From assembly GCF_037038585.1 (NCBI RefSeq), contig NC_092526.1, forward strand, positions 40,249,501 through 40,313,500: a DNA stretch of 64,000 nt. Reading direction: 5' to 3'. Position numbers and translations under genes: made by a program. The notes under the pieces are model-generated. The model was not told the origin of the DNA, ran no database searches, and saw only the letters and a list, made by a program, of their open reading frames with translations. Of this stretch, positions 14,289-27,400 are shown one piece after another. Source of the DNA: Patagioenas fasciata (taxonomy: Eukaryota; Chordata; Aves; Columbiformes; Columbidae). Position 1 is the stretch's first letter. Each line of letters opens with the position of its first letter.

Positions 14289-14603
14289 GGAGAGGAGGAG
14301 GAGGAAGGAGAGGAGGAGGAGGAAGGAGAGGAGGAGGAGGAAGGAGAGGAGGAGGAGGAGGAAGAAGAGGAGGAGGAGGAAGGAGAGGAGGAGGAGGAAG
14401 GAGAGGAGGAGGAGGAAGGAGAGGAGGAGGAGGAAGGAGAGGAGGAGGAGGAAGGAGAGGAGGAGGAGGAAGGAGAGGAGGAGGAGGAAGGAGAGGAGGA
14501 GGAGGAAGGAGAGGAGGAGGAGGAAGGAGAGGAGGAGGAGGAAGGAGAGGAGGAGGAGGAAGGAGAGGAGGAGGAGGAAGGAGAGGAGGAGGAGGAAGGA
14601 GAG
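14289..14603 (+). repeat. 18-bp polypurine minisatellite (about 17.5 units)
   Basis: The unit is GGAGAGGAGGAGGAGGAA, repeated head to tail for 315 bp without one pyrimidine on the plus strand. Most units look identical; one near 14356-14375 is altered. Because 18 is a multiple of three, every frame stays open and gives a spurious Glu/Gly-rich frame (plus) or Ser/Pro and Leu-rich frames (minus). None has homology or splice context, so I do not call a gene. Such homopurine tracts can form triplex (H-DNA) structures and vary in copy number. Confidence 0.97.
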
Positions 14604-16213
14604 CCCCACTTTAAGAAATCAGACCAGAAGAGTCGAGGAAGCTCTGCATTCCTTTGAGGAAAATAAACTTCAGTCTTTTGCACTTCCTTTGCGCATCCTG
14701 GTTATCTGAGCACTTATGAAAGATCTCTTTTTAGTAACATGATACAACTCGTTTCTTTTCATTAAAGCAAAGAAATGCATAAACCAGCAATGTTCAAGTT
14801 TACATAAAACCATCTTTTTACAGTAACTGAAATAAGGGGAGCAAGTGAATATGAAGAAGAGCAAACACCAAGAAAGAAGCACACATGAGGAACCACCTCC
14901 AAATGGGGGATACAGCATCTGAGGGGACGAGAGGAGCAAGAGGGGCTGAGCTGCCAAAGGCTGCTCTCTGCAAGAACCTGAAATTCCCCCTTTTACCACC
15001 AAACGAGGCAGATCCTACAGGGAAAAATACCTTTTGAAAATCGTCGCAGTTTTGCACAAAGCACTTGAATTAGGTCAGACCAACAGCTATAATGATGACT
15101 GTTTTTTGGTTTATATGACTGATTTGTCTCTAATGCTCTGCTTTTAGGTAAGTCTGGTTTTGCTAGTGAAGCCAAGATTAGAGAGTTATGCTCACCCTCT
15201 GCTAAACACAACATTCGCAGCTTCCCATCTTCAAGCGCTCCACTTGGATCTTGAGCAGCAGAGGGATTGGCACCTCCTACCCAAGCAAAACAATTGACAA
15301 CCGAGAAGGAACAATGTCCACAAAACCAATGAGATAAAACACCAAATGACAGTGAGAATTTGCTGTACAGTAAATATTCTGCAGCAATTTTGTGTGTGCA
15401 TGCTCACAAGTTCTGCCCAAGAGCTGTCATACACTTAGGGCAGGTTAGGAGGACACACACAGGCAACCAAAGCAAAGCAGCTGGCAAATGATTTTGTTTC
15501 CTTTTTCCTTTACATCTCCTTGTTTGTGAGTTCTTGACATTTATCCTCGAGCTGTCAAGGTGCATCTATCTCACTGCATGTGCCTCCTACGCTATCGGAG
15601 GCATCTGCTGCTCGCTGCTTGTCCTCACATCACAAGAACACTTGGAAATGGTTTTCACCACTCTCCTCAGAAGCTCCACCGCTCCTCCCCAGCCAATTCT
15701 GTAGTGTCTACATAGAAATCAAGCTCACGAATCCGGCAGAACTAGTTAAACCGGGCTCAGCTTGTGCTACATCACACTTCTACCTTTGCATTTTGATATG
15801 CCTTAGAAGGAGAAACTTCCCCCTCCCTTTTTTTAAAAAAAAAGACCTTTTGTTGGCAACTTTCTTTGAAAAAAAATCTAAGCTCACTCTACTACTCTTC
15901 AATTAAAGGAGGGAGATGAGCCTCTAATAGCGTTTCCTAATACTTTTTGCTATAAAAGTCTACTTGAAACTTCCTCCCACCTCAACTAGACCACTCTATT
16001 TGATTGAAGAGAAGGCTGTTAGCAGCACAGCGCTTGGTTAAACCCTTTCTCTCGCAAACCACCGCTCCGTGTGTTCCGCGGTGCAGCCGCATCTTCATGT
16101 GCGGCCGCTGGACTCTGGAGGGTGTTGCTATGATGGCTCCAGTTGTTCCCCATGTCCCCCGTGCCCAGTGCAGCACGTTCCTCCTGGGCCAGCTCACCTC
16201 CCTGTCTGTCGCG

Positions 16214-16230
16214 GGACGGACGGACGGACA
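16214..16230. repeat. (GGAC)n microsatellite
   Basis: Four to five GGAC units in a short GC-rich patch of the putative intron. Nothing else is seen around it. Confidence 0.6.
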
Positions 16231-19027
16231 ATGCTCCCCGCCTGTCTAGACGGACAGAAACCTGCCGGAACGCGGTTCCCACGCCTGGCGGGGTGAAGCA
16301 AGCCCCGCTCTTATCAACGAGCGCTGAAACCAGGTGCTTTGTCTAATTGCCACAAAGGAATTTACCATCAGATCCCAGCGCATACGTCATCCGCCTTTGT
16401 TAGGATGTATTTCAGCTAAAAGTAATATCTGTTTGCATGTAGCACGCCTAGGTTATTTAAAACTATTTAGCGGTGTTTACATGTTGAAAGCACATGTCGG
16501 TAACGTAAATGGATTACATGCTTATTTTCATCATCCTCAAAAGATTAATAAAACCAAGGGTGGGCAAATCTAGAGAAAGAATCATGCCATAAATCCCCTG
16601 TTGTGTGAGAACCCCGGTGAACATGCAGCCGGGGTGCTGGTTTTGTCCAGAGAAGCAGGGATGCTGCAGCAGGTTTCCCGCTCCGTGTTCCTGACAGCTT
16701 CAAAATTCGCATCAAGTTCAAAGAACTACCTGTACATTGGTATCAATGAATCAAGTCGTCACAACACCGGGACACTCAACAGGCTGGGGGGATTATACCA
16801 GCATCTTGCATAATAAGCATTTGAAAATAGAATATGACTGTACCAGACCTCGCTGTCCCAAAGTGATTCTGGTTTTAGGCTTATGGCGTGAACAGAAGAA
16901 TATGTGAAAAAAGCAACACTGAGAGGCTCATAACTGGCATCGCTTCAGCACAGAAAGGGAAGGGAGACTTTTAACATTTCCATTTAAATACATAACATCC
17001 ACATAATTCTTCATTTTCCCCTCAGCAATCAGACACAGAAGACAAGATAGCTGATACCGTAAGAGTTCAATATTTAGAATTATCTGGATTAACTTCAACT
17101 AGAAGCCTGTTGATGTCTTCTGTTTGGTTTTTATTTTGCATTATATGCATGAACATATTGCAGGAAGACTGGGAGTAATATGTCACAGCATAGTTAAATG
17201 GATGTCGAATCCTGGTGCCTGAAAACTATGGATTTAACTGCATTTTAAGATTTGAAGTTGGTAATAAAGATACCACATGCATGGCTATATATCCAAAACC
17301 TGCCACCAGAGAGGAGACGTATCTCTTCTTATTAGTAATGCAACATTAAAACACAGGTACCATAACCACTCAATCACTTCAATTAAGCATCACCTAAGAC
17401 ACCACACTGATTTTCACAAATATTTAACGACAATTTTATGGAAGATTAATCCCAACCAAACGCAAGGAGGTAAAATCATAAAACGGACTGCGTTATTCCC
17501 ATCTGGTCCCCAAATTTTTCATTAGTCTTCATTCACCGCGGAGCTTTTTGACTTTTCCACCTACTTCTTAAAATAAGGGAAGTGACATTTGCTGACAGCT
17601 TCATTACTGATGCTATTTCTGAGACAGGAAACAATAAAAGAAAGTATCTCTATTTGCCATTTAGGATATTTCTAAGTTTGTACTGCAAAATTCAGGGGAA
17701 AAAATTGCTAGATTTTAAATTCTTAGCTGAAAAATGTTCAACAATGTGGCCAAATAATTGTATTCTGCTGCAACTGCATTAACTACTACATACTAAATTT
17801 AACTAAAGTTTAATTAGGCCAGATTCATCTTGGTATAACTAAAAGAGAAATTATTTAACAGGTCCTGGTAGAATCCGGATGGAATTAATAAGCATAAAGT
17901 TGACGAGTCACAAAGTAAGGTGTTTATACGGACGTTTTGGAAATTGAGAAAACCAAGCGAACGGCTCATTTGCTAAGATTGAACCGGTAGGTTTTAGCGG
18001 CGCTGCCTATTTCGGTGCCTATTTCAGTGCCGGCAGCTGCTCCGGGGCCAGGACAGCCAGAAATATGGGATGAAGAACTCGAAACACGAGAAACCGACAC
18101 CCTGGTGGCATCCAGACCACTGCAGGGCTCCTCTTACCCTCCTCTGATCGCAACTGCAATTATTTCAATATGGAAAGATTGTTTTGGGGCTGTCTGCTTT
18201 TTGGTGCCACGGCAGAACTCAAAAGATACGTGCTACAATTTTCCCGCTACAATCTTCATTTTCTTCAGCTTGGTATATGGGCTCTACATATAGTTTGTAT
18301 CCCGGAGAGCTAAGCATAATGCAAATTTATATTTAAGAACTGGTAATCATTAGGAAAAAAATCTCCCGCTAAGAAGGCCCCTTGCCTGCAAATAAATACA
18401 GAAGAAATTATTTCTAGAGTTTAGCTTTTAAACAATTAAAAGGACTGGCAAAGCTCCCCGCTTATAGTGCATATCTACAGTGTGTATGGTATATCCGCAC
18501 CAGGACTTTTGCAGCTTGGAAGGTGCAGGGACACAAAGCACCCCAAGTAAATCCGCTTTGCTGGCCTCTCTCTGCACCATCCTACCAAAAGCAAACAGTT
18601 TTCAGCAGTACCCCTTTTTATTGAATGCAATCACTACCACAGAAAATAGCTTGAACAGTAACACAAACCATTGTTTTCCTGCTCCAAGTCTAGCAAATTT
18701 CAGAATAGCAAAAGCTCAACTTCTTGGAAACCATAATAGAGGTTCTCTCATAGGGACGGTCTGGGAGTTTTGTTCCAAGTACCTGTACCCACGCTGCTTT
18801 GGTTGCAGCAATAAAACATCTTTTTAACAGAAACGGAGACAAACTGAGCACGTCTGATAAAGCCAAAGCAGGAGCAGTCAAGCAAATTCACATACATGAC
18901 CTACAATTACACTTTCAGACAACAAAAAACCCAACCAAACGATGCTTACAACTCAAAATAGAAGCACCTCTAGTAGAACAATGAGCATCAATGCAGGATC
19001 AGGCAGCAGGAGGGTCCCCAGGCCACC

Positions 19028-19076
19028 CCCTTGTCACCACCGCCTTGTCACCACCACCTTGTCACCGCCACCTGCT
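19028..19076. repeat. Short 15-bp tandem repeat
   Basis: Three units of the form CCTTGTCACCACCRC in tandem, with small differences between units. Confidence 0.65.
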
Positions 19077-22000
19077 CCAGCCCAGAGGTGACGTTCACAC
19101 AAATAATTCAACTATTTTTGTGCACTCCGCAGGTTCTAGCAAGCATAACACGTAACAAAAACACACAGAAGCGCCACGGGGCAAGCGCCACTTACGGCAC
19201 CGTTGGCAAAAAGACGGTAAGAGGGTTTAACGTGTGGGACATCTGCAGTTCTGCCTGGCGATCTCTCCTGTTCTGTTCCTAATCTTCATGAAAAAAGTAG
19301 TGAATCTTGAGACTTTTAGCACATTTCACAGCTGGCCAGTGGATTCAGAAGATAATGGAGATGGAAAGAGAAAATACCAAGTACTGAGAGATGCAGAAGG
19401 CAGACACCTTGAGAGTTCAAACCAAAAAACGCCACTGGATGCAAACCCAAGAAGGCAAACGACGAAACAGACTCAGCCCAATGACTTGGGATAAAGTGCC
19501 TTCCTCACCCAAAAACCTTGTGGTTTCCAACCGTACGAGACTAAGGGAGAAGGATGGGGGCAAAGGTCTCATCTGAACGACTGAGTCCGTGGTTCAGAAC
19601 AGAAATCCCCTGCGCTGGGACTGACCTCAGCCCTGTTATTGGGACAGACCCCTCGAGTCAGGATGGCACCATCAGAAATCAATGTTTTAGCAAAACCCTA
19701 CATTTTCAAAAAGTGTGGGGGGGGGTGGTGTTAATTGCAAAAATCTCATTTTAAAACACTGATTGTCAACTAGAGCTTCTCATCACCAACTCCTGTGGCT
19801 GAGGTTGAGACGTGGGGCTCCAGCGCAGGAATCGGCCAAGACCGACGTTCCCTGGCGAGCGCCTGCGTGCGTATTCCGCACACACTTCAGATTGGATTTC
19901 CACATATTAATTAAGGCATATCTTAAATAATCTTGCATTAGAAGGGGGGAAAAGTGCTACTGTTGCATTATGAAAAACATGATAATTAAGCGCTGTAACA
20001 GGACAGACTACCTAGACAGGCTGTGAAATCCCTCTTGGCTGGAGATTCCAGAGACGTTAGACAAACATTGTTATCTGTCCTTATGCAACCAGACCATGGA
20101 GGAAATAGAAGTCATTTCCAGTCTTACACTTCTGTGAACTTATGTTTCGGAGAAAGAAAAAAAAGAACCCAAACCACAGAAAATCAGTTTGAATGCTGAA
20201 ATGCCGAACGAGCCATAAACGATGGGTATAGCTCCAGTAAAGAAGTGGAAATTGGGGTGCAGATGGGTTTAAAAAACCCCATTTAATATGCAAGATAGAG
20301 TCAGTTATTAACTCGAAACACTGAATTAGAAGAACTGAGTGGAATAGCCAAAGGAGGCTTTTGCTTATGTCACACAATTCATATTTCAAACAAATTATGG
20401 TGAGACACTGAAGTAGCTTTAACTAGCAAGACAGAGTTGGATAAAGATGCTTCAGTACAGTCATTTTAATTAATAATTAAAACGATCATTAAAAAAAAAT
20501 ACTTCAATCTCTATCCAATTCCATTCACACTGGAAATTCTGCGGCCCTGTTGAACCACATAGATACAGACTCACAGAAAGTTTCCCAAAGATAAAAGGAT
20601 ATTCCCTTTGCTTTAATTTTCACTTTATACTTCGTGCAAACCATTTCACCATTAGAACGCTGTCTACCTTGGATATGTATAAAGAAGGAAAAGTGGTTTA
20701 GTGTTGCCTATCACAGGTTGCAGGCGAGTGAAATGAGGAAAGATTATATCTTTAATATCAGGTTGGCGCGAGCACCCAAACAGAATTCTGCACAATACTG
20801 GGGATCACCAGCCTCCCATGCAGGCACAGTCCCCACAACCCACACATCCAAACCACCTAAAACATAAGGGCCTTGCAATATGTCTCGCATCAACAAAAGA
20901 TTTAGAAAGGGGTATTTCAAGTCTTTGGAGAAATAAGGAACAAAGTGGCACAAACCAATTTTTTTTTTCCAATGTAACTTTTTAAACCCCTCAAATTTTA
21001 ACCTAAGACCAGCATTAGATAAATGTCCTTACTGTAGTATTTCTCTTTACAAGGACAATTTAAATACAGAGCTACCAGCTACCTGTTAAGATCTGCATAT
21101 TATAAAGTAAGCCAGTAGCGTCTTCCCCCTAATAATCAGCAAACAATTCTGAATCTAGATGTAGTTCTTCATTATATCTTCAATTACAACACTGAAGGAA
21201 TAACCACCTTCTTTCTTCATCCATATTCCAGATTATGAGCGATCTGTCATCTACAGTTTGTTTTCTTTGTCGTCTTCTTTACGAATCTTTACATCTTCCC
21301 TTTATTCCCACGGTCTTTGTGGAGCCCTCCCCAAGGAGCTCCGGATCTCCTCCTCCAGACAGAAAGTTATAGGCCTGTCATGAAAACACTTTGCCTCTGA
21401 TATCATGAGTTTGCATTAATAAACCCTCACTTTTAGATACTGCTGAGCTATAGTATCCATCCACTAGGCAGGAGGGAGACTTAACGGGGGGTTTCAAAGC
21501 TCCAAGGGCAGCATTTTCACTGATGGGAGCACACAGTTCATACTTTGGGGGAGGGGAAGAGAAGAAAAGAGTGTTGGCTCCTTCATGAACATAAAAGGGC
21601 AGAATTACGCATTAGTGTAGCTTCCCCATGTATAGACATTTTATTTCTGAAATGCACTGTAAACCCAAAATCAACCATTAGTTAATTCAACTAAAGCTCA
21701 AATCACCCGTGTAATTACTTTCACAGAGGATTACGACCGAGGTTTTTTTTTAAAAAAATGCGGATTGTTAAAATTTCACAATTCAGAAATAAATCACAAC
21801 GGGAAAATAGGTCCCTATTCACAACACAGCCCGACGAGCTGGCATGGTTAGTACCCTTTTAACAAGGCAAAACCAGAACTGAAATGCCGGGTCAGGATTG
21901 GGGTGAACTGGCAAACCCCTGCAAACCGGGTCAGGATTGGGGCTTTTCAAAAATTATATCTGAAAGAAGAGTTGGGATGCTGGGAATTCTCAATTCATAT

Positions 22001-23095
22001 ATGCTTTAATACAAGACTTTTGACCTTCAGAAGTCCCTTGTTCCAGGAAAAAAAAAAAAAAGAAAGAAAGAAGAAAAAAACCAAAACATTCCTCAGAAAC
22101 TACCCCAGAGAGATGCTGCAGACATCCATCTAAAATAACAGCAGTCAAAGGTCAAGCTGATATAAGCACCATCAATCTTTTCGTTTAAATATCTTCTTGA
22201 AAGTTACCTCTTCAAAAGCAGCAGTAAGAAAATCAGGGACTATCCAGTGAGAGTGATGAAGAAACTGCCTAAACGTGTATACTTACAGGATTTTCCTAAT
22301 AATGACACCAAGTCTCTTCAACAAATAATCCTGTTTTAAAACCTCACAGAAACTGCCACGAGCTTGGTTGGGTCATCTCAGCAAGACACATTGTTTTTGT
22401 TACAAGGATTCATTTATGTATTAGACACATCAAATTTCAAAATAACACTAAAAAAAACAGGTGCTGGTGTCTTTTTACTAATCGAAATCCAATTTGCAAA
22501 GTCCTACGAGTCTCCCAGAACGGCTGGAAAAGCATATGGCAAAAAGAACTGGTATTAGTGCCTAACAAAGCTGGTAACATTCAGAAGGCTCCAACACGAC
22601 ACAAAACCAAAGGATGCCAGACCAACACACATCCCTCCTCCAACATCACGGCCAAATATCTTACACGTCTGCCACTGAGCTTCCCAGCAAAATTAACAAC
22701 AGGTTTAAGGGCCCAGAAATATGAATAAGGATGTCTTAGCATATATACTTCCAACTTCTTGTTTAAAAAAAATACAACAGTACACTTCAAGATCTTTCAG
22801 CATTCCTCAACAGTGATTTGTGTCCCTGTTCTAGAATCACAAGTGACAACACGAATAGCTAAATTTCTTCTTCAGATCTCTCCTCCAAGGAAAAAAAATA
22901 TACATTACAGGAAGTCTGTTATAAAACTGCTGCACACGCTTCAGGCCCCTAAAAGCACCGATGCTGATAAAATTAAAAATGGCTGTGCCCAAAGATCCCA
23001 CAGTAAAACAGGCACAGCTCCGCTGACGATTAAAATATATATTAAAAATTCCTGCATCACCTTACAAAGGGCGAGGCATGTAAAACTAAAAGCTT

Positions 23096-23112
23096 ATATA
23101 TATATATATATT
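23096..23112. repeat. (TA)n microsatellite
   Basis: About eight TA units flanked by T-rich sequence, some 240 bp downstream of the donor site of the putative BMPR2 first exon. Confidence 0.9.
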
Positions 23113-23347
23113 TTATTTTATTTTTCCGAAATTCAAACGACTTATTAGACAAGAGATGCAGATTTAGGCAAAGCACAGCTCTTCTTAAGGCTTCATTTAC
23201 ACAATAAAGCGGATCGTGTTCTCCGAGACCCGGGGTTTCAGAACTTGGCCGGGCTGAAGGCGGCACTTTGCAGGAGACACGGTGCCCGGCGGACCCACCC
23301 CCGTGTCCCCCAGCCAAGATGGCCAGTGGGTGCCCGTGGCTACTCAC

Positions 23348-23402
23348 CAGCCGCAGTGCCGAGCAGGAGCAACAGCGCCAGGTGCTGCAGTGGGGCGGGC
23401 AT
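23348..23402 (-). CDS. BMPR2: Signal-peptide first coding exon, probable BMPR2 exon 1 (partial gene)
   Basis: On the minus strand an ATG at 23402 opens a frame reading MPAPLQHLALLLLLGTAAG. It is a short N-region, a hydrophobic core of leucines and a small-residue cleavage region: a typical signal peptide. The exon ends after one base of codon 19 at a consensus donor (G|GTGAGT), intron phase 1, the same phase as mammalian BMPR2 exon 1, which also holds only the signal peptide. BMPR2 is the type II receptor serine/threonine kinase for BMPs at the plasma membrane. In human it is the next gene downstream of NOP58, in the same orientation, as here. The rest of the receptor would lie beyond the left edge. 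An acceptor-like tract (cctccccag) just before the ATG leaves open that this is not the first transcribed exon. No ectodomain or kinase residue is visible, so identity rests on position, phase and content. Confidence 0.55.
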
Positions 23403-24380
23403 ACCTGGGGAGGCCGAGGGTCCGCGCACGACGAGGAAAAAGCAATTAAATACAAAAAAATAATACGAAAACCAAACAGCGAGGAATCTCCTCCTTGTTC
23501 CGCACAGCCTTCCGCGGCTCTCCCGGCTCACAGTCCCGTCGGGAAGGGCAAATGGCAGCGGAGAGGAGCCGCCTTCGCTCTTCCTGCGCTACAGCCGCCC
23601 GCCCGCATGTCTGGGCAGCCGGCGGCGCTCGGCGGGCACCGGGGAAGCGCCGGCTGCTGCCTGCCGGCCCCGAGGCATCTCCCGCCGGGGAACCGCACTT
23701 ATTCCGCACGCAGCTCCGCCGCGGCGAGGGAACAGCGCGGGTGGGCAGGGACCATCTCCAGAGGCCGGCGGCGGTGTCAGTCGGAGCGGGCTCTAGGGGC
23801 TCCCGGCGGAGCCGCGTCCCATCCCGGGCACGGGCTCTGTCCTCTGGCCGCCTCACGCTGCGGGGCGGGCGGCGCCGATCGCCTCAGTCCCTGGGCGGTG
23901 CGGCGCGACTCGCGCTCCTCTCACGGCGAGGGCTGCGGCTGCATCCCGGCCCATCCGCGGCCCCCGGCCGGGCGGGCTCCACCGCGCACCCCGGCCCGGC
24001 GGAGGGGAGGCGGCGGGCGAGGCCCCTCCTCGGCGGCTCCAGCTGCGAGGGCAGCCGGCTCCCCTCGGAGGGCGAGAGCGCGGCGGAGGCCCTTGCCCTC
24101 CTCCGCCTCCCTGCGAGCGCACAGCGCCAGGCAACCCGGCCCGGCCTCCTCCCTCGGGGCTCCGCTCGGGGATCGGCTCAGTCCCTCCGCGCTGCCAGCG
24201 CCGGGCTCGCCGGCGAGGGGCAGTTCCGCGCCGCTCCGCCTCCTTCCCGTGCCCGCCGAGCGGCTGCGGCGGCAGCCGAGCCCCGGACCCCCCCCTCCTC
24301 CCGCCCGCCGGCACCAACGGCCGCCCGGCCCAGACACAAAGGGGAGTCGCTGCAACTGCCGGAGCGGCCGGCCCGCCGCG

Positions 24381-24418
24381 CCACGCCCCGGCCACGCCCC
24401 CCGCACAGACCACGCCCC
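24381..24418. promoter_or_regulatory. Cluster of three CCACGCCCC boxes
   Basis: CCACGCCCC occurs at 24381, 24392 and 24410, followed by CCCGCC. These fit SP/KLF-type GC boxes and lie about 1 kb upstream (minus strand) of the putative BMPR2 ATG. Function is inferred from the motif only. Confidence 0.45.
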
Positions 24419-27400
24419 CGCCCGCCGCCACTGGTGGGACGGGCAGCTCCCCGCCCCCTGCCCGCCGCGCCCCTGACCATAGAGGTGGCCTCCGGGCAGG
24501 TAGAGAGGGGCCGTCCCGCGCGGGGGCGGCAGCCATGTTGGAGGAGGCGACGGGGACGGGCCCGGGCCCGGGCCCGGTTCGGCGGGGCCTGGTCCGGTTC
24601 GGCCGGGCCTCAGGGGCGCCGAGGGCACCGTGAGCAGCGGGAGGGCCGCGGGCAAGGGGCGGCGGTGTGAGCCGGGCCCGGGCGGTGGCGGCGCTGCCAG
24701 AGCTCCCCGGCCAGGGGCACCCTGGGGAAAGCGGCTCAGAGCCCGTCAGCGAGGAAGCGGGAGCGCCTGGGCCACAAAACCGCGTTTAATAGAAAACACA
24801 AAAATAAATAAATGAATCTTTTGCAGGCGCTGAGATTGCATCAGCTTTGAACTCCGGGGCCTGCTCTCATAACACCCGGGCTGCTGCACCAGGGCCTGTT
24901 GTCCTGTCCCCGCTGAGCTGTGCCAGCCCCGGCAGAGCCACCCTTCATCCTCCTCGTCCTCCTCATCATCACCCTCCTCCAGCCCTCAGGGAAAACCCTG
25001 CGCCGCAGGAGCTCCCAGGCCCGTCCACCCAGCTCCTACAGCTCCAGCCAAACAAAAACCATTATCCGCCTCTTAAAGAGATTTTATGATTTCAAAACAA
25101 AGTCAACCCTGTGGTGTTTGTGTGCTTTGCTGTATTGCACGGAGATAACCGCGGCCAGCAGCTGATGGGAGGACTGGGGTTGTCATGTCTGATATTCCAG
25201 CCCAGTGAGGCTCTTACAAACAAGTTCTGCTGGGTGTAGTGTATTAAAAAACATTCTTAAAGACATCACGTGCGCAGAAGGCGCCTTCATATCCAGGCTC
25301 CTCCAAAGAGTTGGCGACAGGAAATGCTGCCCCGTGCCTGAATTCCTACACCAGTTACAGGAACAGGGTACAAGGAATACAAATCCAAAATTCCAATTCC
25401 ACACCTCAAAATATTAAATGCTACTATGCAAAACGGTGTAGATGCAAATCAGTGATGATTTCACTGATAATAAAAGGCTTCTGCATATAACCCCATTCCT
25501 CTTCACAAGCCATAACAGGTGAAATAGATGTAATCCAATTCTTGCATCACCAAGAGAATTATTGAATAAATTCTAATAGGATTTTTATTGTAGTCATGCT
25601 TCAGCTGTAATTTGACATTCCTGGGGTCAAGCTGAGTTTATGCGGCTGATAGTTATATAAAAGTTTGTTACAATTCTTGTTACTTTCTGATCTACGCACA
25701 TCTAACGTGGGTATTGGGGAGAGACAATACGATATAGAATCCCAGCTTGTAATTTGTATCGCCACTTTCCAGAACTGCAACCACATGTTAAACCACAGTA
25801 TCCTTCCTGTTATTTGTGGAATGTGAGCTGCCAAGAAATAACCTTTAGAAAGAGAAAAAAAAAAGGCAAACCCAACAACAAACAGAACAGTTTTACCTCC
25901 AAGAGAGACAAAAAAAACCCAACGCTGAATATATTTTGCGGGCCCAAAATCCAGCATTCTTTTCTGGTTCAGCAAAGGCGCTGAACTATGCAACATAGTT
26001 TTTGCCCAGCTGTACCTACCAGTGAAAGAAGCGAGATCTGCTTTGTTCACAGAAAACAAGAACCTAGCTGCGTGGGTTGCACAGCACTTTCACTGTTTGG
26101 ATGGTAAGAGAAAATTACTGTAATTGTTTATGACGTGTATCAAAACCTGCTCAGCCTGAAGTGAATGACAGAAGCCTCGCTAGTTTTAATGGTTCTAGTT
26201 TGGGCTCGTTAATTAATACCGGGAGTTCTTCTCCACAATAAATTGTACAAAAGAGACATTCTGCCTTAAAATACTTTTTTATTTTCTCTCTCCAGAAAAT
26301 GGATTGGATTTTTGGTCTGTGTTTTCCGAGGAGGAAGGAACAAGACACGATGGGTTTAATACCATTTTTTCCTCTCGGTTTCACAAAAAGCCAAACCCTG
26401 CTCAAGAAAACACCCTTGCGAAGGCCCCGAGGCTGTGGATCGGGTCCTTGGACTAATCTCCGGGACATGCCATCCCCGCAGTTTGCAAGACTTTCTCCTC
26501 CTCCCCTGACCGATTTTGGATTTTAACTCATTGTCATGTGCTTGGACAAGAACGTATTTATAATTCTTTCTGTGATACAGTTTTATCTGTGAGTTAGGCT
26601 TCCATTAGCCTGATATTCAGCAATATCAAGTAAGGCCAGCGGAAAAATAATCAGGAGAAGGCAAGCTCACGGAGCTGCACAGTAAATCTGTGATGTGGGT
26701 TCATGTTAGGGTAGGGGAGAGACAAGGAGCCCCGTATTTCCACCAGGACAAACATCACCCAGTGAAACAATGATATTGAACTTAACAGAGACAAGACTGT
26801 TACAAACTAGAATGAGGAGAAAAGACCGGAAGAAGTAGATGCTCTTTTGCAAGAGCGTTTGCTGCTCTCCCAGACACAAACGTGTTGCTATCTATCTCTT
26901 GCAAATTCAATGCTGTATATAAGTGAAATTAAACGTGTCCTTGTTAGCAGCATCTCCTTTAAACCACACGCATTTATTTTTTATTACCTGGAGTATGGAA
27001 ACCAAGCAGTGGAAAATAAAATGAGCAAAGCATGAAGAAAACCAAAACAAGCTACCAAACAATAGCGTGAGCCCTGCTTCTTTTTAGAAAGCGCAATTTT
27101 TAGGCGCTTTTAAAAGATTTCCCAGGATAGGCTCAGTGTTATCCAAGAGTTTTTCGGCGCTGACACAACGTAACTGTTATCATCCGTGGGACTCAGGGGA
27201 CTGTTCTTTTTGACAGGGCCTTTCATGAAGTCAACAAATTCGTTTAAAACAAGCCATAAATTACATTTGGCTGCACATCAGCTTGGCCGGAGTGTTCTCT
27301 CAGTGCTGTCGTAAGTTTTGGGGAAAGAGGATAACACCACGGACCAATGTTTAGCTGTCAGGGGATATTTAGTTCCTAATTTCAAACCAAAGCGTCCCCA

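Larger units (their letters stand above)
1..23347 (-). other. Non-coding stretch, probable BMPR2 intron 1
   Basis: About 23 kb downstream (on the minus strand) of the signal-peptide exon at 23348-23402. It is AT-rich and full of stop codons; the open frames seen are short and have neither family resemblance nor paired splice sites. I looked for the cysteine-rich receptor ectodomain exons expected after a BMPR2 first exon and found none. BMPR2 intron 1 is very long in mammals, so an intron covering the rest of the window is plausible. Recognisable contents are listed separately: CR1 copies at 3366 and 12390, a minisatellite at 14289, a palindrome at 4941 and simple repeats. Conserved enhancers may be present but cannot be judged from one sequence. 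Confidence 0.5.
23220..24790. promoter_or_regulatory. CpG island, probable BMPR2 promoter and 5' UTR
   Basis: A sharp change from AT-rich flanks to very GC-rich sequence dense in CG dinucleotides over about 1.5 kb. The signal-peptide exon (23348-23402, minus) lies at its downstream edge, so transcription would start inside the island and run to lower coordinates with a long GC-rich 5' UTR. Long open frames on both strands here are a product of the base composition. A perfect GGGCCC-type run lies near 24555-24580. A divergent plus-strand transcript is possible but has no coding support. Confidence 0.75.

Noticed and set aside
14246..14683. Long Glu/Gly-rich (plus) and Ser/Pro or Leu-rich (minus) open frames
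   Set aside because: They are translations of the 18-bp polypurine repeat, whose unit length is a multiple of three; there are no splice sites or homology.
24535..24633. Plus-strand ATG in the CpG island as a divergent gene start
   Set aside because: The frame closes after 32 Gly/Pro-rich codons and no donor or family match was seen.
23268..24670. Open frames of 390-400 codons on plus and 227-244 codons on minus in the CpG island
   Set aside because: Stop codons are rare in such GC-rich DNA on all frames; composition is Arg/Pro/Ala/Gly-rich without any domain.
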